Source: Xanthocytophaga flava
Lineage (GTDB): Bacteria > Bacteroidota > Bacteroidia > Cytophagales > 172606-1
Direction: 5' to 3'
NCBI GenBank assembly: GCA_030068525.1
Contig: JASJOS010000002.1
Span: forward strand, 372,001 to 436,000
DNA length: 64,000 nt
Below are positions 53,704-62,040 of the stretch, one piece after another; positions within the stretch are counted from its first letter, which is position 1; the number at the start of each line of letters is the position of its first letter. Position numbers and translations under genes: made by a program. The notes under the pieces are model-generated. The model saw only the letters and a program-made list of their open reading frames with translations, was not told the DNA's origin and searched no databases.

Positions 53704-54117
53704 ATGAATACAAAAACAATTTATTGGATCGGCACTATACTTATATCGTTATGGTTTGGAGCAAGTGGTTTTTTTGAACTCACAAAAAATCCTATTGTTT
53801 GGGATATCACTGTGCAACTAGGATATCCGGCACACTTCATTTACATTCTTGGAGTCGCCAAACTTTTGGGGGTAGCAGTTCTCCTGATTCCTGGTAAGCT
53901 ACTTAGACTAAAAGAATGGGTATTTGCCGGCATCTTTTTCGATATCATTTTTGCTTTCTTCTCCAAAATAAGTGTACTGGGTCTACCTGCTACAGTGGAT
54001 GCTATGATTGCGTTTACGATTATAACTGTTACCTATGTCATGTTTCGGAGCCTGTATTCTGCAACCTATAGTAGTAACTCTGATTTGAGAAAGGATCCGA
54101 TTTCTGCGTCAGTGTAA
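53704..54117 (+). CDS. DoxX-family membrane protein
   Basis: A 137-residue protein with four membrane helices and the DoxX-like pattern: YWIGTILISLWFGASGFFEL, then LGYPAHFIYILGVAKLLGVAVLL and a short charged C-terminal tail. DoxX-like proteins in Bacteroidota are quinone- or thiol-redox-associated membrane proteins of unclear role. It is a single gene with a strong terminator and an unusual upstream region (two candidate operators). Confidence 0.9.
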   Translation: MNTKTIYWIGTILISLWFGASGFFELTKNPIVWDITVQLGYPAHFIYILGVAKLLGVAVLLIPGKLLRLKEWVFAGIFFDIIFAFFSKISVLGLPATVDAMIAFTIITVTYVMFRSLYSATYSSNSDLRKDPISASV

Positions 54118-54143
54118 AGGTTTATCTTTCTATATATTTTCTT

Positions 54144-54186
54144 AAAAGCAAAGTACCTGTGAATCATTTACAGGTACTTTGCTTTT
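54144..54186 (+). terminator. Terminator of doxX
   Basis: Perfect 17-bp arms AAAAGCAAAGTACCTGT / ACAGGTACTTTGCTTTT with a 9-nt loop, 27 bp past the stop. Confidence 0.85.
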
Positions 54187-54713
54187 TGCTTTATGGAAGG
54201 AGAGAGGAGGTAAATAAGAGTTTATTCTATGAGATAGAAGATCAAGAAAAAAGAACAGATGTGAGAATAAAAGTCTCTGGGCTCCGCGGGTTCGATCGTT
54301 TATTCGTGGTCAAATTGAAAACAGTATCCGCTCTGTGTAGTCAAGGTAAGCATTTTAGGAGATGAGATCTCTTTTGTACCAGCAACTTCTAGTCCCCAGG
54401 TTGTGTTTTATCACCAACCTGAACAGTGACAAACAACTTAAGAAAGTTTTTCTCTTTTATGCTTATTGATTTTTTGTCCTCCTGAAAATATCCTGTAACA
54501 GATAGAGTAATCTTTGTTTCATGTGCAGTTACCTCCAGATACAAAGGTTATTACAATCTCATTAATGTAACCAGGGAGAGATATGGGTGAGATGTTCCCT
54601 CTGACAAATAAGAGCTTGAAAATTCTAAATTCAATGAAATGAGTTAGATGGAGGTGTATTGGGAGGAATAAATCTCTACTATATAGTACCAATAGTACCA
54701 GACTGTTTGGTGT
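54187..54713. other. Gene-free stretch
   Basis: About 525 bp between the doxX terminator and that of the alpha/beta hydrolase. An ORF of 68 codons begins inside the terminator and is not convincing. Nothing else seen. Confidence 0.45.
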
Positions 54714-54749
54714 TAAAAAATATACTCTACCCCATGAAAGGTAGAGTAT
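54714..54749 (-). terminator. Terminator of the exported alpha/beta hydrolase gene
   Basis: Perfect 10-bp arms ATACTCTACC / GGTAGAGTAT with an 8-nt loop, then a minus-strand run of T (TATATTTTTT). Confidence 0.75.
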
Positions 54750-54781
54750 GTACACAATGATTTAAATTATAGAGCAGTTGG

Positions 54782-55567
54782 TTAATTTCCAGCTGCGGCC
54801 ATGATTACATTTACTACAGCCTGGGCTTGAGATATAAATATAACATGACTGCCTTTGAGTTCTGTAATTTTTGCATGAGCACGTTTGTACATGGTACGTT
54901 GTGTATCAGGATTAAGAGCTTTATCTTCTGTTGAGACAATGCCATAGCTGGGTTTGGTCTTCCAGGCTGCCTGTTCAACTACTTCTCCAAAACATTTGCC
55001 AATAATAGGTACCTGTGATGCACACATAAAATCACTTTGAGCTTTAGGTAGATCTCCTGCAAAACCACCATGAAATTTAGCGGGGTCAAAGTATACAAAT
55101 CCAAACTGGTCAGGTTTGGTAAAGCCCGCTTCTGGAGAAGGCGGAGCTACTGATACCCATTGAGCAGTTGATTCACCACTATCAGGTATGAATGCTGATA
55201 CATACACTAAGCCTGTTACTTTGGGGTTGATACCTGCCTGAGTAATCACTGTACCTCCCCAGGAATGACCAACCAGAATAACCGGACCATCCTGTGCATT
55301 GATTACACTATTGGTAGCATTGACATCATCTGTCAGCGAGGTCAACGGATTTTGTACAATGCTGACATGGTATCCCTTTTTTGTGAGAATATCATACACT
55401 GCTTTCCAGCCAGAGCCATCGGCAAATGCTCCATGCACCAATATAATATTCTTTACTTGGGTAGTTTGTGCATTGACATTCCCTGAAGTTATATACAATA
55501 GATTTACTACTAATATGATAATGAGAAATAGTTGGCGGCTAGTTACAAAACAGAATTTGGTTTTCAT
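54782..55567 (-). CDS. Exported alpha/beta hydrolase
   Basis: A 261-residue protein with a signal peptide (about 1-33, ending VNAQ) and an alpha/beta hydrolase core: ILVHGAFADGSGW (oxyanion-hole HG), LVGHSWGGT with the nucleophile Ser102, and GSHVIFISQ with the catalytic His near the end. This subfamily resembles extracytoplasmic esterases often named after pyrethroid or polyneuridine-aldehyde esterases; the substrate is unknown. Confidence 0.88.
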   Translation of the reverse strand: MKTKFCFVTSRQLFLIIILVVNLLYITSGNVNAQTTQVKNIILVHGAFADGSGWKAVYDILTKKGYHVSIVQNPLTSLTDDVNATNSVINAQDGPVILVGHSWGGTVITQAGINPKVTGLVYVSAFIPDSGESTAQWVSVAPPSPEAGFTKPDQFGFVYFDPAKFHGGFAGDLPKAQSDFMCASQVPIIGKCFGEVVEQAAWKTKPSYGIVSTEDKALNPDTQRTMYKRAHAKITELKGSHVIFISQAQAVVNVIMAAAGN

Positions 55568-55651
55568 GGATTTATAAAATTGAATGTGAAAGAATATATG
55601 AGAACAGATAATACACGGTTGTAATTGCTTATAGAGGTGACAGTCTACTCA

Positions 55652-56446
55652 TTAGGTGCCTTTCATAGGCGGAGTCAGTATGGCACGAGTAGCTGCATGG
55701 ATTACACCCGTTTTGGGATTTTGCAGCATCGCAATAATTTCCCAATCCTTTGTGTAAAAAGGAGCTGGAAGGTTGAGGGTGACAATACCTTCTTTCTCTG
55801 TTTTACGATCAAAATTGTAGAGGGCTCGCACAATCTGGACATGAGACAAGGTGCGCCCTTTATTTTCTCCCCTTTCTATTTTGCTCATACCCTGCTTCTG
55901 TACAAGTGCAACCACCAACTGACTGGTATTATCTTCTCCTGTGACCTGATAATTGAAGCGGGTATTGCCTGCATACTGTGTTTGAAAGGTCTGCGCCTGA
56001 AAGACTAAAGAGGTGGATGTTTGTATTTTAAGTGCACTCGTTAACGCATCATTGATAGCAGATTCATCAGAGCCTACAAATTCTTTATTTCCATTAATAA
56101 TCAGTTGAGGTGTATATACCTGACCTGCAAACTGGCGACTGTAAGTATACTGTCGTTTGGAATACTCAGGCTTACTGAATGAATCTTTCCAGCCAAGGCG
56201 ATCCCAGTAATCAACATGATAGGCAAGTAAATAAATGGGTTTGTTACCTGCCTGTTTTTGAATGCGAGCCAGGAGTTCATCTGCAGGTGGACAACTGGAA
56301 CATCCTTCTGAAGTAAAAAGCTCCAGTACTACGAATCCATTGCCTGCAGCTTTAGAAGATAATAAAGTATGTTGATTGATCAGGGTTGTTGCAGATAGCA
56401 GAAGGACAAGTACAACACATACAGCAGATAATTTTACTAGTTTCAT
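55652..56446 (-). CDS. DUF1223 thioredoxin-like secreted protein
   Basis: 264 residues from the ATG at 56446; an upstream in-frame ATG at 56530 lies before an inverted repeat and adds non-signal sequence. The signal peptide (about 1-20) is followed by the DUF1223 motif ELFTSEGCSSCPPADELL, a thioredoxin-like active site with CSSC, and AYHVDYWDRLGWKDSFS. The DUF1223 domain covers nearly the whole protein. A perfect 16-bp inverted repeat spans the start codon. Confidence 0.9.
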   Translation of the reverse strand: MKLVKLSAVCVVLVLLLSATTLINQHTLLSSKAAGNGFVVLELFTSEGCSSCPPADELLARIQKQAGNKPIYLLAYHVDYWDRLGWKDSFSKPEYSKRQYTYSRQFAGQVYTPQLIINGNKEFVGSDESAINDALTSALKIQTSTSLVFQAQTFQTQYAGNTRFNYQVTGEDNTSQLVVALVQKQGMSKIERGENKGRTLSHVQIVRALYNFDRKTEKEGIVTLNLPAPFYTKDWEIIAMLQNPKTGVIHAATRAILTPPMKGT

Positions 56447-56490
56447 GGCGGATAATTTTAATTGATTTCGAGTCAAAATTATCCGCCATG
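56444..56490 (-). promoter_or_regulatory. Inverted repeat covering the DUF1223 start codon
   Basis: CATGGCGGATAATTTT (56444-56459) and its reverse complement (56475-56490) are perfect 16-bp arms with a 15-nt spacer. In the mRNA the second arm ends exactly at the AUG, so folding would hide the start codon. Confidence 0.55.
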
Positions 56491-56519
56491 GGCATCGTAG
56501 CTGAGTGGAAAAAGGCTCA

Positions 56520-56527
56520 GTTAGACA
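56520..56527 (-). promoter_or_regulatory. Half-site TGTCTAAC upstream of the DUF1223 gene
   Basis: On the minus strand TGTCTAACTGAGC, which matches the left half of sites A and B (TGTCTAAC, then AGC). No good second half is present 21 bp away, so this is weak. It lies about 75 bp before the start. Confidence 0.3.
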
Positions 56528-56660
56528 CATTGGGCTGCCAGTCAGGAATTATGAGGTGTGAAGAAGACTTTCATTTTTATCAGATAAAATAATTTCACGT
56601 CTTCCATAACCTGCTTTCAGCAAGTAAGTCTTCTGTCGTTGATCAGGGATAGGAATCAAT

Positions 56661-57401
56661 CTAGAGGCTCATCCCTCCATCTATAAGAAATTCGGAACCT
56701 GTAATAAATGATGCCTCTGTTTGGCTTAAGTGAGCAACAAGTTTGGCTACATCGTCGGCTTTACCCATGTGTCGTAATGGTATCTGGTCAATGATCCAGG
56801 ATTTTACATCGGCTAATTCCTCATCGCTATAGCCTGCTTTGCTAAGTATCTCGGTTTCAATAGGACCTGGACTGACTGCGTTTACCCGAATTTTGCGAGG
56901 GGCAAGTTCAACAGCTGCAATTTTCATAATAGCATTAAGTGCAGCTTTGCTAGATGAATAAATAGATGAATTCACGCCGTTCATACTAGCGGTATTGGAC
57001 GAAAGAAATACTACAGAAGCGCCTTCCTGTAAAATAGGAATGAAGCGGCTTAGTGTAAAATATGCTCCTTTGAAATTCACATCCATCACATAATCAAATA
57101 CTTCCTCAGTCGCAGTTTCAATTTCTGCTCCACCTAATACTCCTGCATTAATAAACAGAATATCAATCTTCCCAAATTTGTCTTTGACAGTTGTTGCTAG
57201 CTTCTCAATAGCAGACAGATTGCCCTGGTCTGCTACTAAACCCGTTACTCCCAGTTCCTGTGCTACAATTTCTACGGCCTGCTGACGACGTCCGGTTATG
57301 ATTACGTCTGCACCTTGTGCTTTGAATTCTTTAGCTGTTGCATAGCCAATGCCACTGTTACCACCAGTAATCACTGCTATTTTTCCTTTTAGATTTTCCA
57401 T
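56661..57401 (-). CDS. Short-chain dehydrogenase/reductase
   Basis: A 246-residue classical SDR. TGGNSGIGYATA (about 12-23) binds NAD(P), NAGVLGG follows strand 4, and YSSSK is the YxxxK catalytic pair with the Ser in LSSNTASMNG. The SPGPIETE stretch and the WDGG-like end (FLIDGGMSL) are intact. The substrate cannot be read. It is divergent from the HxlR-family regulator, which probably controls it. Confidence 0.93.
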   Translation of the reverse strand: MENLKGKIAVITGGNSGIGYATAKEFKAQGADVIITGRRQQAVEIVAQELGVTGLVADQGNLSAIEKLATTVKDKFGKIDILFINAGVLGGAEIETATEEVFDYVMDVNFKGAYFTLSRFIPILQEGASVVFLSSNTASMNGVNSSIYSSSKAALNAIMKIAAVELAPRKIRVNAVSPGPIETEILSKAGYSDEELADVKSWIIDQIPLRHMGKADDVAKLVAHLSQTEASFITGSEFLIDGGMSL

Positions 57402-57424
57402 TGTATTTGTATTTAAATTTCTTG

Positions 57425-57476
57425 CAAAGCTATTTTAAATTGGTATAACTTTGTAACCAGTATAACAGAGTATACC
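57425..57476. promoter_or_regulatory. SDR/HxlR divergent promoter and operator region
   Basis: Plus strand: TTG (57422-57424), 21-bp spacer, TAACTTTG (57446-57453), a promoter for the HxlR gene. Minus strand: TAGCTTTG (57425-57432), a -7-like element for the SDR gene with no clear -33. Overlapping them are GGTATAAC (57442-57449), GTATAAC (57460-57466) and GTATACC (57470-57476), a direct plus inverted arrangement that suits HxlR dimers. Confidence 0.5.
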
Positions 57477-57479
57477 AAC

Positions 57480-57872
57480 ATGGAAAATAAAAAGAGGCTT
57501 AAACTGGCAAAAGAAGTACTTTCTGATCCACGTAATCCCAAGGAGGAAGTACAGGCACTTCAGGATACTATATATGTCATTGGAGGCAAATGGAAATTGC
57601 CCATTATCAATTCTATATGTAATGGAAACAAACGCTTCCGCGAGATTGAACGCAGTATTCCAGGCATTACTACCCGTATGCTTTCCAGAGAACTGAGAGA
57701 GATGGAGGCCAATCTGATAATTAAAAGGACTGTAACAGATACCATTCCGGTTGTAGTTGAGTATTCACCTACAGAATACTGCTATACTTTTGGAGATATT
57801 ATACTGGAGATGATTAAATGGGGCAAAGAACATCGGGAGCGGATCAAGAAAGATTTATCTTCTGAACTTTGA
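57480..57872 (+). CDS. HxlR-family transcriptional regulator
   Basis: A 130-residue winged-helix regulator. VIGGKWKLPIINSI and GNKRFREIERSIPGITTRMLSRELREME are the HxlR helix-turn-helix and YSPTEYCYTFGDIIL is the wing and dimer helix. The usual N-terminal Cys of redox-sensing members is not seen near the GGKW helix. Divergence from the SDR gene suggests local repression of that gene and itself. Confidence 0.93.
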   Translation: MENKKRLKLAKEVLSDPRNPKEEVQALQDTIYVIGGKWKLPIINSICNGNKRFREIERSIPGITTRMLSRELREMEANLIIKRTVTDTIPVVVEYSPTEYCYTFGDIILEMIKWGKEHRERIKKDLSSEL

Positions 57873-57915
57873 TGGGATAGGATTTGAATATGTTTTGTCT
57901 GTTTCAGATAAGAAA

Positions 57916-57946
57916 TGTCTAACTCAGCATTCATAGTGTCTAACTC
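57916..57946. promoter_or_regulatory. Direct-repeat operator candidate (site B)
   Basis: TGTCTAACTC at 57916-57925 and again at 57937-57946, a perfect 10-bp direct repeat with a 21-bp period and CAGCATT between the copies. Site A upstream of doxX has the same layout. It lies about 100-130 bp before the epoxide-hydrolase-like gene. Confidence 0.55.
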
Positions 57947-58046
57947 GCAGTAATAATGGTATTTATAGTAAATAATCAGCTATACTTTTGATCTACCTGA
58001 CTGACAAGTGTCGGTTGGAAAAATCAAACGTTTAACTGAAAAGAAT

Positions 58047-59099
58047 ATGAACGCCACTAAAAATATAAATCGTCGTCACTTTCTGAGTATGGCTTCCTTT
58101 GCTGTGACAATAGCAGAACTGAGCAGTATAAATCTACTAAATGCAGAAAGTCATACACATGCGGATAGATATAATCCTATTAGTACAAAACAGACATCTT
58201 TTGAACAGATCAAACAGATTAAAGCTGGCGTACTTGATGTTGGGTATGCAGAGGCAGGACCATCACATGGGCAACCTGTAATTCTTCTGCATGGCTGGCC
58301 TTATGATATTCATAGTTATACAGAGGTTGCCTCATTACTTGCAGCAAAGGGATATAGGGTTATTGTACCCTACCTGCGTGGATATGGCACTACGCATTTT
58401 CTATCTGCTCAAACACCTCGCAATGGACAGCAATCTGCTTTAGCAACAGATGTGATTGCACTAATGGATGCATTAAAGATCGAAAAAGCTATTATTGGTG
58501 GTTTTGACTGGGGGGCACGTACTGCAAATATTGTGGCAGCCTTATGGCCGGAACGGTGCAAAGCTCTGGTAGCTGTAAGTGGTTATCTGATTGGTAGCCA
58601 GCAAGCAAATCAGACACCGCTGTTGCCTAAAGTAGAATTGTCCTGGTGGTACCAATTTTATTTTGCTACGGAACGTGGCCAAATGGGTTACCAGGCCTAC
58701 CGACGCGATTTTGCAAAGCTTATCTGGCAAACTGCTTCACCTAAATGGCAGTTTGATGAGTCTACCTTTGCACAGTCAGCAACGGCATTGGATAATCCTG
58801 ACCATGTAGACATTGTAATTCATAATTATCGCTGGCGTTTGGGACTGGTGGCTGGTGAGAAACAATATGATGAGTTGGAGAAAAAGCTGGCTACAGGTCC
58901 TGTGATTACAGTACCTGCGGTTACACTGGAAGGCGATGCCAATGGCGCTCCGCATCCAGACCCTTCAGTGTATGCTGCTAAATTTAAAGGCAAATATGCT
59001 CACCATACACTTTTGGGTGGTATAGGACATAACCTTCCCCAAGAGGCTCCCCTTGCTTTTGTGGATGCAATCTTGGAAGCAGACAGCTTTACAAAATGA
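58047..59099 (+). CDS. Exported (Tat) epoxide-hydrolase-like alpha/beta hydrolase
   Basis: 350 residues from the ATG at 58047. NRRHFLSMASF near the start is a twin-arginine signal. The alpha/beta hydrolase core has HGWPYD (the HGxP of epoxide hydrolases and dehalogenases) and GGFDWGART, where an Asp replaces the nucleophilic Ser, plus GIGHNLPQEAP with the catalytic His. An Asp nucleophile points to an epoxide hydrolase or haloalkane-dehalogenase-like enzyme. The LytS/LytTR pair follows on the same strand after about 80 bp. Confidence 0.88.
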   Translation: MNATKNINRRHFLSMASFAVTIAELSSINLLNAESHTHADRYNPISTKQTSFEQIKQIKAGVLDVGYAEAGPSHGQPVILLHGWPYDIHSYTEVASLLAAKGYRVIVPYLRGYGTTHFLSAQTPRNGQQSALATDVIALMDALKIEKAIIGGFDWGARTANIVAALWPERCKALVAVSGYLIGSQQANQTPLLPKVELSWWYQFYFATERGQMGYQAYRRDFAKLIWQTASPKWQFDESTFAQSATALDNPDHVDIVIHNYRWRLGLVAGEKQYDELEKKLATGPVITVPAVTLEGDANGAPHPDPSVYAAKFKGKYAHHTLLGGIGHNLPQEAPLAFVDAILEADSFTK

Positions 59100-59178
59100 T
59101 AGTCTGGAAAATAACATATATTTATCTGAGGTAGGAACTATACCTTCGCTATAGTGTCCAAAGCGATTACGTTTGTTT

Positions 59179-60198
59179 ATGGCAAAACCCCAATTTAAAA
59201 TATCTCAGATAACCATCTGGATCAGTTCCATTTTTCTGGGACTGTTATCCTCTGTGCCACAGATGGCCTCACATACCTTCAATCTGGCAGAGGCTGCTGT
59301 CAATGCGGCATTAACAGCTACTTTTGCTTTGCTGATGTGGTATTTTAATATTTTTATGTTGTCCCGTCAGCCTGAGAAATCTCGTCAGCAAAGTATATCC
59401 TATTCCAAACTAGTGAGTTCATTGCTGGTTGGACTTGTATTGATGCTGGGACTTGCCTGGATACAGCAACTGATTCTGTCACATATTAATTTTGGCCCTA
59501 CTATGCTGATGGTAGAAGTGCGGGGTATTCTGATCAACCTGGTATTTTATATGTTTCTGAACCTGCTTCAGCAAAACTATGAAAACCAGTATGTCAACAT
59601 GGAACTGGAGCGTATCAAGAATGATAATCTGGGAGCGCAGTATGAGTTATTGAAGCAACAGGTTAATCCACATTTTCTGTTCAACAGCCTGAATACCTTA
59701 AAAGCTATGGTGGAGAGTGGAGATGAAGAAGCGATTGACTTTATTATCAAGCTCTCCAACTTTTATCGCTATACATTGGAAAGTCGCAAGCTGGATCTGA
59801 TTCATGTACATGAAGAAATGGAGATACTCAATGCTTATCTGTTTCTTCAGAAAGCGCGGTTTGATAACGGATTTACTTTTACCAATACTCTGGACAGTAA
59901 TGTACTAACCACCCTTATTCCACCTTTTACCCTACAGCTGCTTGTTGAGAATTGCCTCAAACATAACATCGTTTCACTACAGAAACCCTTGCATATCAAA
60001 GTATATCGGGATACAGATTATCTCGTTGTGGAAAATCAGATTCAATTGAAAAAAGGTGAGAATAATTCGCTTGGAGTTGGACTGAAAAACATTGATTTAC
60101 GTTATAACCATCTGCTTGATAAACATGTAGAAATTAGTAATGACCAGAAAGTATTTAGAATAAAACTACCGCTTATCTATGAACATAATCATCATTGA
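59179..60198 (+). CDS. LytS-type sensor histidine kinase
   Basis: 339 residues from the ATG at 59179. Four membrane segments (about 8-125) are followed by a His_kinase domain with QQVNPHFLFNSLNTLKAMV (phospho-acceptor His) and an HATPase domain with LLVENCLKHNI. It overlaps the response-regulator gene by 20 bp, so the pair is translationally coupled. It is related in architecture to the orphan kinase at 45.4 kb. Confidence 0.93.
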   Translation: MAKPQFKISQITIWISSIFLGLLSSVPQMASHTFNLAEAAVNAALTATFALLMWYFNIFMLSRQPEKSRQQSISYSKLVSSLLVGLVLMLGLAWIQQLILSHINFGPTMLMVEVRGILINLVFYMFLNLLQQNYENQYVNMELERIKNDNLGAQYELLKQQVNPHFLFNSLNTLKAMVESGDEEAIDFIIKLSNFYRYTLESRKLDLIHVHEEMEILNAYLFLQKARFDNGFTFTNTLDSNVLTTLIPPFTLQLLVENCLKHNIVSLQKPLHIKVYRDTDYLVVENQIQLKKGENNSLGVGLKNIDLRYNHLLDKHVEISNDQKVFRIKLPLIYEHNHH

Positions 60199-60940
60199 AG
60201 ATGAACTCCGGACCGCCAAGTCACTGGAGAATCTTATCTTGAAAAGTAAACCGGGTGCAAAAATAATTGGTCAGTATCAAAGTGTAGAAAGTTCGGTAGA
60301 AGCGTTGTCAGATGGTGTCCAGCCTGATCTTATTTTTATGGATGTTCAACTGGCCGATGGGCTTTGTTTTGAAATATTTAAATCTGTGCAGGTAACCTGT
60401 CCGGTAGTGTTTTGTACAGCGTATGATGAATATTCACTGGAAGCGTTTAAAAGTAATGGCGTAGATTATGTGCTTAAGCCTTTTTCGAAAGACGATATTG
60501 CCGAAGCATTGAAGAAAGTTGACCAACTCAAAAATTTCTTTCAGCAGAAAACTGTACCCAATCTGGAAGAACTTCTAACAAAATTGAATCCTTCGAGTGG
60601 TAAAACAAGCTTTCTGGTATTCAAAAATCAGAAGTATACTACTGTACAAACAGATACAATTGCCTTCTTTTGTATCCGAAATGATTCTACTTATATAATA
60701 TGCTTTGACAAACAGGAATTTGTGCTTACTCAATCACTTGATCAGATTACCAGTGCTGTATCTTCAAAACAATTTTTTCGTGTGAATAGACAGTATTTGG
60801 TTAACTTCAAAGCTATCAAAGAAGTAGAGCATTATTTTTTGCGAAAGCTGTATGTCAAACTAGTACTTGAAACACCTGATAAGTTATTGATAAATAAGGA
60901 AAAGTCGCATGCTTTTCTGACCTGGATGGAAGACCGATAA
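60179..60940 (+). CDS. LytTR-family response regulator
   Basis: A 253-residue regulator. The receiver domain (about 1-125) has Asp55 in LIFMDVQLADG as phospho-acceptor, with TAYDEYSLEAF and the Lys in YVLKPFSKDD. The LytTR DNA-binding domain (about 145-250) shows FFCIRNDSTYIICF, FFRVNRQYLVNF and LLINKEKSHAFLTWM. LytTR proteins bind pairs of direct repeats with about 21-bp periods, which fits the repeats at 53.6 and 57.9 kb. Confidence 0.95.
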   Translation: MNIIIIEDELRTAKSLENLILKSKPGAKIIGQYQSVESSVEALSDGVQPDLIFMDVQLADGLCFEIFKSVQVTCPVVFCTAYDEYSLEAFKSNGVDYVLKPFSKDDIAEALKKVDQLKNFFQQKTVPNLEELLTKLNPSSGKTSFLVFKNQKYTTVQTDTIAFFCIRNDSTYIICFDKQEFVLTQSLDQITSAVSSKQFFRVNRQYLVNFKAIKEVEHYFLRKLYVKLVLETPDKLLINKEKSHAFLTWMEDR

Positions 60941-60990
60941 TACGTAGTTGTTGATTGAACATTCATTTGGTCTTGAGGTCTATTGCTGTT

Positions 60991-61449
60991 ATGAATAGCC
61001 AGAGAGACATATTTGTGATAAAAGTAATCAAAATGTTCCTGCTAAAAAGACACATCTCACCCTATACGGGAACCGACTTGCTGCTCGGTATATTTCAGGA
61101 AATAGAAAAGGCTATCCAGGCAAGGGTAGCCTATATAAACGAATGCAAGTCGACGGATAAATGGGCAGAACAAGCCTACCATGAAGTAAATCTGGAAGAA
61201 GATGTGACCATTGAGGATATTTCAGCACTTGTCAAAACTGATATTCAGTCCTTTCTGAAAACAGTGTATGTAGTAAGCCTGATGGAGGAAGGCTTTGGAC
61301 AAATTATAAAGAATATTGACAGCATATTTGATTCTGTAGAGGAAGCTGAACAGTATGTAGAAGAAAAAGCGAATGCTGATCCTGAGTATGAACCAGGATG
61401 GTTTGAGTATGAAGTGATGGAGGTTGACAGGGTGTATTTTGAAAAGTAA
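60991..61449 (+). CDS. Protein of unknown function, acidic C-terminus
   Basis: About 153 residues from the ATG at 60991; TTG at 60955 and ATG at 61033 are alternatives. No signal peptide. It is mostly helical in pattern, with an acidic C-terminal half (DSVEEAEQYVEEKANADPEYEPGW). It follows the LytTR gene by about 50 bp and may be co-transcribed. Family not recognised. Confidence 0.55.
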   Translation: MNSQRDIFVIKVIKMFLLKRHISPYTGTDLLLGIFQEIEKAIQARVAYINECKSTDKWAEQAYHEVNLEEDVTIEDISALVKTDIQSFLKTVYVVSLMEEGFGQIIKNIDSIFDSVEEAEQYVEEKANADPEYEPGWFEYEVMEVDRVYFEK

Positions 61450-61460
61450 GACTTCTTTAA

Positions 61461-61489
61461 CCTAAGGGTTTTATGAAAAAACCTTTAGG
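61461..61489 (+). terminator. Hairpin after the unknown gene at 61.0 kb
   Basis: CCTAAGGGTTTT / AAAACCTTTAGG with one G-U pair, 12 bp after the stop; the T-tract is weak. Confidence 0.5.
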
Positions 61490-61530
61490 CTGTTTGAGAA
61501 GCTTGTTTTAATAGGTATGTAGTGTGTTTT

Positions 61531-62040
61531 TTAATAATCCTCAATAGTTATTTCTACAAGCATGTCATCCTCAATAGCTTGCTCAAGCCTTGTAATCACA
61601 AGAGACGTGGAAGCTGCTGTCCATACACCATCTGATATTATTCTTTTAAAAATATCCTGAGGCATCTGGGATGTGAGAGAAGGATTTGATATTGATTGAG
61701 TTTGATAATTAATTATTTGCGTCTCAAAAGTTTTAATAAAGTATCTTTGTAGTTTCGACCATATCTTTTTTAGTTCTTTAGGCGACTGAATATTAGACTT
61801 TACAGTGCCATAACCTTCACTAGCAGTGAGGCTTTCTGCATCAAAATATAAACGCATTACCTCCTGTTCCTGTTCAGTAAACTGATTTAGCCCTTCTGGC
61901 TTAGAGTCATCTGTATATTCATAGATCAGAAGATAATAAATATTGTCAGTAACAGTACTCAAAAGGTTAATTTTTTTCTTCAGTTCCTTTTCCTGAGTGT
62001 AAAAATACATATTCAATCCAGTAGAACTTCCCATAATCAA
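61531..62040 (-). CDS. Protein of unknown function
   Basis: A 169-residue cytoplasmic protein (start at 62040; ATG two codons later is possible). It is rich in Glu, Thr and aromatic residues (YYLLIYEYTDDSKPEG, ELKKIWSKLQRYF) with no recognised motif, no signal and no membrane helix. It is convergent with the 60.99-kb gene. Confidence 0.55.
   Translation of the reverse strand: MIMGSSTGLNMYFYTQEKELKKKINLLSTVTDNIYYLLIYEYTDDSKPEGLNQFTEQEQEVMRLYFDAESLTASEGYGTVKSNIQSPKELKKIWSKLQRYFIKTFETQIINYQTQSISNPSLTSQMPQDIFKRIISDGVWTAASTSLVITRLEQAIEDDMLVEITIEDY

Noticed and set aside
54159-54365. 68-codon plus-strand ORF after doxX
   Set aside because: It begins inside the doxX terminator and shows no known motif.
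55625-56008. 127-codon plus-strand ORF
   Set aside because: It is antisense to the well-supported DUF1223 gene.
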